Positions 44,490-55,571 of a stretch of DNA of 64,000 nucleotides are shown one piece after another (the stretch's first letter is position 1; every line of letters begins with the position of its first letter). This DNA is from Mikania micrantha. Its lineage: Eukaryota > Streptophyta > Magnoliopsida > Asterales > Asteraceae. Where the stretch lies: assembly GCA_009363875.1 (NCBI GenBank), contig CM018680.1, forward strand, positions 73,784,272-73,848,271, written 5' to 3'. The notes under the pieces are model-generated. The model had not been told where the DNA came from. It made no database searches and saw only the letters and a program-made list of their open reading frames with translations. The position numbers and the translations under genes were made by a program.

Positions 44490-47400
44490 CTAGCTGTGAG
44501 CCTTTGTAAACAGTGTGTTTTTGGAGCACTTTCTGGGGTTGCAAGATGAAGGTTGAAGTGGAGTCCACTAAATGAAGAGGTGTCGAGTCCACTAAATGAA
44601 AAGGAGTGATTTGATGCAGCGATTTCCCCATACATTTCCAAAGTAAGGATACATGAAAAATTGGGTGAATTTTGGCAGTGATGGGCAAATCTAACTTATA
44701 TGCTACTTCTCCAATATTGGCCACAATACGATAAGGCCAAAAATAGAGGTGACCCAATTTGTGATGACGTTGCAAACGAACGGACCCTTGGCGGTAGGGC
44801 TGCAATTTAAGAAACACCCAATCATCCACTGCAAATTGAACATCCCGTTTGTGCTTGTCAGCGGCCCGTTTCATGCGGATTTGGGCATTAGATAAGTTGA
44901 CTTTTAACTGTGCCAATAGATTATCACGTTCCAACAATTGAGATTCTAGAGGAGTGTGAGTTGTTGATCCTCTCAAGTACCTAGAGAGGTTTGGGGGTTT
45001 GCGGCCATATAAGATCTCAAATGGAGTCATTTGAGAGGAAGTTTGGTAGGAAGTATTGTACCAGTGCCCATGGTAAAAATTACAGCCATTTAGTAGGATG
45101 ATCCGCTACGTAGTAGCGGAGATGCATTTCCAAACATCGATTAAGTTCCTCGGATTGCCCGTCAGTTTGAGGGTGATATGTTGTACTAAATTTGAGAATA
45201 GTACCGTTAACTCTATGCTACTCTTTCCAAAATTCGGTCATAAATCTAACATCTCGGTCTGTGACGAGTGATAACGGAGCCCCATGCAGCCTTACAATTT
45301 CAATAACAAAAGTGTTAGCAACTGAAATACTATTGAAGGAAGTTCGTAAAGCTAGAAAATGGCCATATTTCGAAAGACGATCTATAACCACCATAATGAC
45401 AGATTTCCCTTGAGATACCGGTAACCCTGTAATAAAACCCATGGCTAAGTCCTCAATACATCTTGGGGAATTGGAAGAGGTTGCAAAAGGCCACCAGGAG
45501 ACATGAATGAAGGCTTGGTTTGCTGGCACACTTGACATTGCTTAATGAATTGCTTAACATCAGCCCTCATGTGAGGCCAATAGAAAATGGAAGATAAACG
45601 ATGATAAGTACGTGTGATCCCCGAATGACCTACGAAGGCGGACGAATGATATTCAGTTAAGGCAAAATTATTGGGGACACATAACCGATTTTTAAAGAAT
45701 AGATACCCCTCTTTTACAGTGTACATTGGGAAGGCGGTTGGTTCCTTAGAAATACTGTGAATTAGGGCTGTGAATTCCGGATCTTCACTCACTGCCTTCG
45801 TAATATCCTAGAGCAAAGAAGGAAACGAGGCTGAAAGAGCTAGTAACGCCGCACTATTCAGGGTACCCGGTCGGTAAACAGTATCAAAATCGAAACCCAA
45901 AAGTTTACCGAGCCACTTTTGTTGTTCTGGTGTTTGAATAACTTGATCTTGAAGTATTTTTAAGGACTGTTGGTCAGTGACAATTGTGAATCTGCGTCCT
46001 AGAAAATATTGTTGGCATTTGGCAGTGGCTTGTGTAATCGCGTACATTTCGCGATGATAGGTTGAGGCATCGGTTTCCACTATAAAAGGTTTAGAAAAAT
46101 TGGGTAGATGTAAGATGGGTGTAGAGCTAAGAAGGGTTTTGAGGGTAGTGAAAGCTTGAAGGGTGAGGGGAGTCCAACTGAAAGCATCTTTCCAAAGTAT
46201 ATCCATCAAAGGCCCGGCAATGGAGACGTAGTTTTTGATAAAGCGCCTATAATATCCCTCAAGGCCTAAAAAACTTCGAACGTCTTTAACATTTGTTGTA
46301 ACCGACCACTGTTGAATAGCTTGGATTTTGGTGAGATCGACCGCCACCCCATTTGCAGAAATCAGATGCCCCAAATAAGCCACTTGTGCTTGACCAAAAT
46401 GGCATTTAGACAACTTAGCCACTAACGTGTTATCCAACAGCAGCGGTAAGGTTGTTTGAATATGTTGTAAGTGTTCCGACCAGGATTTACTATATATTAA
46501 AATATCATCGAAGAACACCAAAATAAAACGACAGAGAAATGGCTAAAGATGGCGTTCATCAGTCTTTGAAAGATGGACGGAGCGTTTGTAAGCCCAAAGG
46601 GCATTACTAAAAAATCATAGTGCCCATCATGCGTACGAAATGTTGTTTTCATTGTATCCTTAGCTGCCAAACGGATCTGATGATATCCAGCTAATAAATC
46701 CAACTTATAAAAATATTGAACATCATGCAATTCATCAAATAATTCATCAATGGATGGAATAGGAAAACGGTCACGAACCGTAATTGAATTTAAGGCGCGG
46801 TAATCGACACAAAAACGCCAGGTACCATCTTTTTTTCTAACCAAAAGAACTGGTGAGGAAAAAGCAGATTTGGCATAGTCAGTAAGAACCGGTCCTAGCA
46901 TGGCTAACCAGGAAACCACGAGAACCAAGTCCCACCCTTGTAATGGCAAGACAAAAAAAAATCAACGACAATCGGTTGACCTTGAATTGTCAATTGGACG
47001 GCCTTAGCCAATCCAGAACATGGCAAGCGCTCCCCACTACCGACTAACACCGAAAAGGGGGCATTAGATTCGATAGTGAAATTGAGAAAATGAGCAACCC
47101 TAGTCTGTACAAAACAATGGGTGCTACCCCCGTCTAATAATACCTGTACCGTTTTCCTTTGAACCGATCCTGTGAAGTGGAGTGTCATGGAGGAACAGCC
47201 ACCGGACAGAGCGTTATACGAAATGGCTGATTGGTTTTGCACCTCCTCCATTTGTAACTTTTCGGCAAAGTTGGCATTGGCTTCTACAGTAGCCACCACC
47301 TCTGGATTTCCGCCAGAATCCGGAGGATTGTCATCAAAGAATAACAGTTGAGGAGTTGTTTTGAATTTGTGATCCCACGTGTAGTTTTCATCAAATCGGT

Positions 47401-48170
47401 AACATGACCCTTGTGCTTTCTTTTGATTGATTTCAGCGGGGGTTAAACGCCGAAACCCTACTTTGGGTAAATTCATTGGAACTGAAGAAGGTTTTCCACC
47501 AGCCATGATGGTGGAAGGGGTGGGTAATGCCGAAGCAATAGGCATGGGCAATAATGGTTTAGAGGAGCCCAAGGAAACACGGCCAATACCTTTTTCCAAT
47601 TTGATCCTTTGTTCATGTAATTGGGCCTTATCCATAGCGTCTTCAAGGGTAGTCGGTTGATGGCACAGTACGGATTGTTTAATATCTTATCTTAACCCCA
47701 AAATCCATCACTAATAAGAAATTCAATCGGCAGAGTCATGGTTTTGTTGGATAAGGCTTCGAATCGAGCACGGTAACCGGCCACTGAAGATGTTTGTTGC
47801 AATCTAGCTAATAACCCTTCATGAGATTCCAAATGATTGGAGCGGAAACGCTTAGAAAGAGCCAACGTGAATGCCTCCCATGTAGAAATTTGCTTCTGTC
47901 GCTGCACCAATCAAACCAATCTGCTGCTGCATCATCTAGATAGAACGAAGAGATGGGCAGTTTGTCCTTCTCTGCGATTGAGTAAAACTCAAAATAACGA
48001 GAAGCCTGAGCCAACCAGCGCTCAGGATGTTCACCATTGAAACGAGCTAGATAGACAGGTGCTGGCTTATGGTGACCAAGTATACTGGAACCCTCACCCC
48101 TTGAGACGCCATTTGATCCACCAGTCCCTAATTTCTTCTTCGGATTACTTACCTTTGTGCGCTTAATCAA
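44490..48170 (-). pseudogene. Gypsy3 gag-pol, 5' piece, heavily broken
   Basis: Minus strand: gag (ARFNGEHPERWLAQASRYFEFY, 48080-48010), retropepsin-like VLLDGGSTHCFV (about 47150-47110), RT from FSSPVLLVRKKDGTW to FFDDILIYS (46865-46490), RNase H beginning IVETDAS (about 46090), integrase zinc and core regions (GHSGITRTYHRL, MVVIDRLSKYGHF; 45640-45350) and the integrase C-terminal region (45030-44490). Protease has DGG at the DSG site, a variant known in related plant gypsy families. Breaks include frameshifts near 46920, 46510, 45470 and 45200 and TAG at 45808-45810. About 150 codons normally found between protease and RT are absent at about 46880. Confidence 0.88.
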
Positions 48171-48179
48171 TTCGAGAAT

Positions 48180-49012
48180 GATTAATGTTGACTCAAAAGC
48201 TGGTGGAGCACCTGTTTCAAAATATCCATTTCTCTACTCAGACGAGGACTACAAAAAGATGGATGTTGACTCAAAGGCACTCTCGTTGATCCAAATGTCC
48301 ATTCCAAACTCTATTATACATGCATTCAAGAAATGCAAATCTTCTAAAGAGTTGTGGAACTCTTTACAATAGATTTATGAAGGTTCTGATGATGTAAAGA
48401 AAAACAAGAAGGACATGCTCAAGCAGAAGTTTAAGAACTTCTGTCAAGAAAACAATGAGAAGATGGATTCTCAATACCTAAGGTATGTTCAACTTGTTGA
48501 TGAACTAACAGCTGCAAGGTGTAAAAATGGAAAACCAGGACGTGATAAGAAAGTTTCTAAGATCTCTTCCACATGCATGAAATATCTGTTTTGTTACCAT
48601 TCGAAAAACAAAAAAAAATCTTAGAACACTAAAACTGGGAGAGCTTTTTGGTATACTAAGTGCATACCAAATGGAGATAGATGCTCAAGAACCAAAATAG
48701 ACAACTTCTGTACATGTAGGTTCAAATGCCTTATATGCTCCCATTCAAAATTCTACATTTCAAAATTATCAACCCATTTATCACTCAAATTCCTCACCAA
48801 TTATCACCTTTTCTGAAAACCAACACCATCCACATCACACTCAAATCAAATCCTTTTTCATGCACAACTCATTTGCTCACCTCTGGTCAGGGGCATTTTA
48901 AGCTGAAGAGTCAAACTACTTTCAACTATGCCAAGAAGACCTGGATGGCATTCCTGTTGAGGATCTAGAAGAAATGGATATCAACTACATGATGGCCATG
49001 ATTTCTTACCGT
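48180..49012 (+). pseudogene. Inverted copia gag relic
   Basis: Plus-strand gag pieces, YSDEDYKKMDVDSKALSLIQ ... IIHAFKKCKSSKELWNSL (48236-48369), then a coiled region with QYLRYVQLVDELTAA (48472-48516) and, near the end, EEMDINYMMAMISYR (48970-49010). It matches the gag of the copia element at 43330-42550 but lies in opposite orientation with many breaks. It is truncated on the left by gypsy3 and on the right by WAK intron sequence. Confidence 0.8.
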
Positions 49013-51786
49013 TAATCTCATCAATTTTTTTTAAAATGTTTATAATTACTCTAATGTAAATGAGTTGTACATTAATATAATAAGTTTTCATCACGTTTTT
49101 TTTTTAAATCTCCTACTTTTAAAAAACCTCATAAACATTTTTTACAAATGTTATTTTTCAATAAAAATTACACATTCGTTACATTGGTTATTATAGCTTG
49201 TTACGTAATAAAATTTACCCTCTTATTTTTAAAACATTATTTACTTATACATACATTGTTTTTTCATAAAAAAAATACACCGTTAATCTCATTGTATTTT
49301 TATTTTTAATTCAAGTATGGTCTCATCAAGAAAATTTAAAGTGTTCGTAATTAAGCTAATGTAAATAAACTGAAACATTAATATAATAAGTTTTCACCAT
49401 TTTTTAAAAAAGTTTTTTTTCTCTCATTTTGGAAGACTTACACATAAAAAAATATCTTTCACTTTTAAAAATCCTCATAAGTCCTTTATATAAATGTTAT
49501 TTTTATATGAAAATTACTCCATTAAATGAAGATCATTATACTTGTGTAAATTTGCTCGCTACATAATGTTGTGCTTTTCTTAATGTTACAGCTTGTTACA
49601 TTGTGACATTGCGTAATTTATATTAATGTTGCAACTCGTTAAATTGATCTCGCCTAGTGCTCTAAGCCAATAAGTCAAAATGTATTTGGTAAACCTAAAA
49701 TGACTTTTTTTTGTAATTGGGAAATTAAATAAGTTGTTTTTCAAAAGACATAAATTCTTCTTTTCAAAATAACTTGCGACTTATTGGCATAAATTTACAA
49801 ATCTAACCACACACTTTACGCATTACCCAATCTACCACACACCACCCCCTCCCCCGACATCGCCATCCACCCCACATAACCCGCCATCGCCACCGCCAGC
49901 CACCACCTCCCTCCACCAATGTTGCCACCCACTGCCGCCACCCACCATCGTCACCCACCACCATTTTCGTAACACACCACCGCTACTCATAGCCTTAAAA
50001 TGGTTGTTAATTTAAAAATGTCGTTTTTGGTCATTTTTTAAAAAAATACTTATGAACAAGCTAATGCAAACATTTTTTTTAAAACTTATTTTAGAAAAGT
50101 CATAAGCTAATAAACAATTTTAAGAGAAAAAGAACATTTTTAAAGTTAAATATAAGCAATCTCAAACATGTCTTGCAAGGTACACATAAGTTAGTAACAC
50201 TTGTAAACTTAAAAAATAATACAATTGGAACTAAAAAAAAAAAAACAACTTATGTCTAATTTCTAAGATGTTTGTCCCTTGCACATTGCAAGACGCACAT
50301 AATTTAGCAACACTTGTAAACTTAAAAAACAATAAACAAATATTGAAACTAAAAAAAACACACTTCGAAAATAAAAAGAAACCGAATTTCAGAAAACACT
50401 CTTGCATGCGTGAACTTGGTATACCTTACAAACAAGAAACAAGAGCAATAGAAGCCAATTCAAAATCACAAGCATTGTTTTGAAAAACATACAATTCATA
50501 ACATCAATATGAGTCGTATGGGCTTAGGAGATACGAATAGGCTTATAAGAGTCGTATTGTTGTCAGTGGTGTTAGATTATGTTTGGCTGTGAAAAACATA
50601 CAATTCATAACAGGCTATACGGGCCGTAAGACTTTCTTGATTTAATTTGGACGAATTTGAAGAATTTTTGGGTAGTTTTTTAAATAATATGCGTATAAGT
50701 GATACGTGTCGTATATAACAAAAAAAAATTAACTACGTTTAATTTTGTTTGTTTATAAGATATAAACTTTGAATGTATTTTATAAATTTTTTTAAATTTT
50801 TTTTAATTAATGTAACTATATTTAGTTTAGATGTATTTTATAAATATTTTTAGCTCAACTATGTTTAATCGTTGAATTTATGTATAACTATTTAATATGA
50901 TCGTTAAAATATAAAAGTTGTTATAAATAAACGTTGAAAATGTATGATTGTTTATATGTATGATTGTTTCAAAACATATTGATTTATTCGTTTTTCCAAT
51001 TATTATACGAGCAACAAATCAACCAAACAATCTATACACAACAAACAAATGAAATATGTAAACATACAAATACATAAACATGAAAATGCACACACATAAA
51101 GTGTGTGTGCATCAAAATGCTAAATCAAAACATTAAAAATCACCTAAGCATGACAAGGGATGCTCTAAATCATGGTAATGTCTGTCTAGGAAAGACATGA
51201 ATCAGAGTACCAGAAGACCATCGCACCATATGATCCACCCATTCTAAACGAGCAGCATGCTCACATAATATGACAGCGTCAATGGGATGGAGCCTAGACT
51301 GTCAAACAATGACATGATGTTGTGGCAGTGCTCAAAACATGGATACTTTGGTGATGGTTGTTATGGCGGTGGCAGTAACGGCTTCCAAGCATGGTCATAT
51401 GACTTAGTCATGCTCTCTCTGATCTCAATCGCAAACCAGCTAAGACACCGAGCTATGCATGTGATGAAGGAGCCACACGTGTGGGCACTAGTAGCCTTAC
51501 GGCTAACAAGGGTGGAAAAATACTCAGCTAACAACCTTAGGAGGTTGCAATTGCGGCCGCCCATCATACAATATAAGTATAATAGGTTTTTCTAAGTGAC
51601 CCACTCCTGACTCATACGTTGGTTGGAGATCGTACAAGAGATGGACCAATGTAAATATCAATGAAACAGATCTACAATACGACTAACACGTGCCTTCATA
51701 ATGAACATTTTGTCACTGATCCCTAGCAACCACTTTGTGATGACGATCTCGTCCTCTCTAACACGTGCATCTAATAATAGAGGGGT
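49013..51786 (+). other. Orphan duplicate of WAK intron 1 (copy B)
   Basis: Matches WAK A intron 1 from about 9806, across the element 2 insertion point (no element here), through the C-rich stretch (49830-49990), the promoter-like repeat (50170-50480), the solo-LTR site (uninterrupted at 51151-51160) and on to CTAATAATAGAGGGG at 26447-26465. No exon 1 precedes it and no exon 2 follows. It is cut on the left by the gag relic and on the right joins the upstream region of WAK C at 51786. Confidence 0.8.
51160..51780 (-). pseudogene. Relic of transposon ORF1-like gene (copy B)
   Basis: Minus-strand frame with NCNLLRLLAEYFSTLVSRKAT ahead of SFITCIARCLSW, equivalent to RPCNLARPFALYYASFY and AFVTHIARTRGM in the better copy at 59007-60335, and clearly orthologous to 25740-26770. 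Too decayed to code. Confidence 0.6.
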
Positions 51787-52224
51787 TATGGTTAAGCAAG
51801 TGATTATGGTTATGGTTATGGTAAAGCCGAGCCCATTAACCGACTTTTAACCGATTATTGTATATTTGTTTTTTTAATATTTCTACGTGTGAGTGTGTGT
51901 TTTTTTTTTCATGAAGTATGATGCAAGTTAAGTATATAAGGTGAGCTATAACTTTTTATTGAACGAAATATTAAGGGTTAAATGTGAGACTAAATATCTT
52001 AGGAGATTAGTTAATGTTCATATAGTTTTTACTTTTTCTTCTCTCATTCTTAGTCATTCCAAAGTTATACGAGTTTTACTTAGATTTTCATTATTAGTGG
52101 TTATGGAAATGGATCTAGAATTAACCGAAGTTGCGGTTTTGGTTATGAAAATGGTCATAACCGCACCGAACCACACCCCTTCATTTAAGTTAATTGCCCA
52201 TTCACCATCCAATATTTAAATTAA

Positions 52225-53252
52225 GAGTTAATTATACAGATGGTCCATGTGGTTTACCCAGATTGCACCGGTGGTCCCTAAATTCGAGAAATTACAGCGG
52301 TGGCCGAAAACTTTGCAAAAACGTAAGACAGGTGGTCCCTGGAGTGGATGCATGTTATCTTTTGCTGTTAAGTGAGATGTAAAATTACCCAAATACCCTC
52401 CTCTATTATTGAAAATAAAAAAACACCCTCCCCTATTTCCTCCCAATGCCACCTCCGGCAACCACAACCTTCGACGCGACAACCACCGCATATATACACA
52501 CTTGCATATAAGTTCAGCTACCTAAACTCCTCCGACAACCACCACCTCTGACAATCACACGTCGAGCCGGAGGTGTAATTCAATGGCAATGAGGAACATA
52601 CAGATGCAAGATAAGTTGACCGGTTCTCGATCTCTCCAATCATGTCACGAGGGCACGTCCTTGATCCGACTGGGCTCAATGAAGGAAGTGTTGCATGGTG
52701 GGGGAGGCGGCGTTGAAGCCACTGTGGTAGCGAAGGCTACGTTTTGGGGTCTCTGAATTTGATTTCTTGAATGGTACGACGTCAATTTGAAGGTTGGGCT
52801 TTTGTGGTGGTTCCTTTGTAACTTTTTCGCCATCCATTGTAATGCCTAATTTCTTTCATAGAATTGATTTCCTTTCCAGATCACCAGACCAAAAGAGGGA
52901 CCAAGGGTTATCACCATCAAAAGTGGGAAATTGTGTAGTTGAATTGAAGGTTGGCGGTGGTGCTGGTGGTGTCGTCGGAGTAAACTGGTCGGAGATGTGA
53001 TGGCCGGTGGTATGGAGGGGATGGCCGGTGGTCTGGGTTGGGAAATGACATGGAAGAAGATAAATGGGTTTATACACAAGGGTATAATGGTCATTTTAAA
53101 AATATTAACGTCAAAAGATAACGCCCATCCGGTCCGTGGACCCACCTTTGTTACATTTATGCAAACTTTCTGGTCATCGATGTAATTTCTGATAGTTAGG
53201 GACCACCAGTACAATCTGAGTAAACCTCAGAGACCATTCGTGTAATTAACTG
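52225..53252. mobile_element. Non-autonomous MULE with long terminal inverted repeats
   Basis: 1028 bp absent from the same place in copy A (near 5950). Left end GAGTTAATTATACAGATGG and reversed right end CAGTTAATTACACGAATGG stay similar for about 150-170 bp (GGTTTACCCAGATTG / GGTTTACTCAGATTG, GGTGGTCCCTAA). Flanks TTAAATTAA (52216-52224) and TAAAATTAA (53253-53261) fit a 9-bp target duplication with one mismatch, as for Mutator-like elements. The interior is GC-richer with CCGGCAACCACAACC-type words; captured host sequence is possible but unproven. No transposase. Confidence 0.75.
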
Positions 53253-54631
53253 TAAAATTAATTTTTAAACAAATTTAAAATGGATTGGTTGTTAACTAAA
53301 TTAAATTTAAAATAAACAAAAATATAAAATTAAATTAAATAAAAAAATAGATTTAATTTCGTCAAAATTTTGAAAATTAAAATGCATAATAACAATTCAA
53401 ACAAATAATAAATACCTTTAAAATATTCTCAGCCTCATCATTTTGATGGATGGTTCCATCTGTGCCCTCAATTTAACTTGAAAAATCTTATAGAACTTGT
53501 CTTCAAAATTATTTGTTCTTTTGCTAGTTCGTGATTAGCGAGTCTTTGAATATGTGGACTCAAGCCTTTACAAAGGTTAATTCTTCCTCACATGGGCATG
53601 CTCGGTTCAATTCGGATTGGGTTTTGGCTAAAATCGAAACCGAAACCAATCTAGTCGGTTTTTAGTTATTAATAACCATTCTGCTTTCGGTTTTTTTTTG
53701 TCAGTTTCAATTCGGTTTTCAGTTTTTTGGTTTTTTTACTTATTTGTTTTTGTTTTTTTTATTCTCTCTTACACCCAATATTGAAAATGTAAACATGTTT
53801 AACAACAAATAATTTATAAATTAATTGATTGAACATCAATTAATTAACATATATCTAAATAATTATCATGTTCTTACATTTAAAAAATTCAAAAGTAAAT
53901 AACTAAATACGCAATAATTCCGATCTTTTATTTTTTAAAATAGTAGAGTTTATCTGATCTAAATATTTTTCGTCTCCAACAGTAGACTCTTTGTGTTTTT
54001 TATCACATTAAATAAGTATGAAAATAGCAACACAAACAAGATTAAAAATCGGTTCGGTTTTTCCGTTTATTCGTTTGGTTCAGTTTTTAAGGTTATTCTA
54101 ATAAATAAAAATTAAAAGTAAAATAAATTATAAGTACTTGTTACACAACAGAATGATATATTTACATTGTGTAACTGTAAACCAAATATGTAACATATAT
54201 TTTAACAAATGCATATAACTTTTTTATTTATAGTTTTTTATTTTCTTATAACAACATATATTACATACATAAACATAAAAAAATATAATAATAATTTGAA
54301 TGTTAAAGTGGGGTTTTGAGGATTTTTCAACTTTCAAATTTGGCAATACTTGTGGACTTAAAAAATAATGAACAAATATTGGAGCTATAAAAACACACTT
54401 TTGATACTAAAAAGAAGCCAAATTATGAGAAAAACACTTTCATGCATGAACTTGTTGTACCTTACAAAAATGAAAACAACAGAAAAGGAAGCCAATTCAA
54501 AAGAACAAGTCCTTAATTGTAAGGTTGCATCAACATTATTGTATCACGACATTTTAAAAGTCTTCTTGATAATGCCAACCAAAGTCTTCGAATAAAATAC
54601 AAGATGCATTTAAAACTTCATGTAGGGAGTC

Positions 54632-54638
54632 TATAAAT
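54632..54638 (+). promoter_or_regulatory. TATA box of WAK gene C
   Basis: TATAAAT in AGGGAGTCTATAAATTGAC, same context as gene A. Confidence 0.75.
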
Positions 54639-54706
54639 TGACATGATAAATTGTTGGTAAATTAAGCTCACAGAAAAGAAAAAAAGAAAAAGAGAGAGAC
54701 TGAAAC

Positions 54707-55571
54707 ATGCTTCTTGATCATTTCATGATTTTCATGTTTATAATTCCTCTAACAATGGCCGTGGGAACCTTTGATGGTTATGCCACAATCAACAACCACA
54801 TAGCAAAACCAAACTGTCCAGCCGCGTGCGGAAATATTACAGTTCCTTACCCTTTCGGTATCGGCACCGATTGTTCTCTAAACCGAAAGTTTAACCTGAC
54901 ATGCAACACTTCTTTTGAACCCCCAAGGTTGTTTGTTGGAGGCCTCAGAATATACAATATTTCAGATTCAGAGTTGCGTGTCTTCACTACACTTTCTTAC
55001 AGATGCTACAACCAAAAGAGAATTCCAAATTCATCATGGACTGATTTGGCGGAGTTCTACACTTTCTCAGTTAAGAACAAGTTCACAGTCGTTGGATGTG
55101 ACGATTATGCTTTGATTACAGATAGAAACAAAGATGGTTTTTCTAGTGGTTGTTTTGGACTGTGTCGACAAGTAGGTAGCGTGCCTAAAGGGGAATGCTC
55201 GGGGATCGGGTGTTGTCAAATGTCTATACCGAAGGGTCTCTCATCTTACAATATTACAATGAACTCCTTAAAAAACCACTCAGGAGTTATGTCCTTCAAT
55301 AAATGTGGCTATGGGTTTCTTGTTGAGGAAGGGCTTTACGTGTTTGGTGGTGTCACAGATTTATCCGGTGACTATCGGGACTTTTTTCTCAAGATAAGGT
55401 CAATGACTGTTGTGCTTGATTGGGTAATCGAATCTGAAGGGAAGTGTGCCAATAAGGTCAATGAATGCAAAAGCAAGAGTTCATGTTATGATGTAGATGG
55501 TGGTCGTGGGTATCGTTGTAAATGCAATGAAGGTTACGATGGTAACCCTTACCTTCATCCAGGCTGCCAAG
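54707..55571 (+). CDS. WAK gene C exon 1 (partial gene)
   Basis: 865 nt coding 288 residues plus one base, ending at an intact donor GCCAAG|GTCAGT with the same phase as gene A exon 1. Signal peptide (MLLDHFMIFMFIIPL), galacturonan-binding domain (CGNITVPYPFGIGTDC), CCQMSIPKG and an EGF-like repeat are all kept. Reading past the donor gives a stop within about eight codons. It differs from A mainly in a divergent patch after RCYNQ (about residues 100-118) and in small indels. Exons 2 and 3 are not within the remaining 8.4 kb. They may lie beyond the window behind further insertions, or the gene may be a 5' fragment. Confidence 0.85.

Larger units (their letters stand above)
32138..48170 (-). 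mobile_element. Gypsy3: decayed Ty3/gypsy element split by a copia element
   Basis: Minus-strand gag, protease, RT, RNase H, integrase and chromodomain fragments run from 48170 to 44490 and, after the copia element (32421-44489), resume at 32420 to 32138. The split lies within the chromodomain: before it ...VYKGSQLV, after it SLVQWESL..EATREDN, with CTAGC duplicated at the break. No LTR can be recognised. The right end is lost in gag at about 48175, where an unrelated gag relic in plus orientation begins. Confidence 0.88.
51787..54706 (+). promoter_or_regulatory. Upstream region of WAK gene C
   Basis: Homologous to 5709-7455 from 51984 on. 51787-51983 is the part that in copy A lies beyond the element 1 insertion. 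It is interrupted by a 1 kb non-autonomous MULE (52225-53252). TATA box TATAAAT at 54632-54638, 75 bp before the ATG. An open frame at 54368-54595 matches the one at 7116-7343 and is not considered a gene. Confidence 0.7.
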
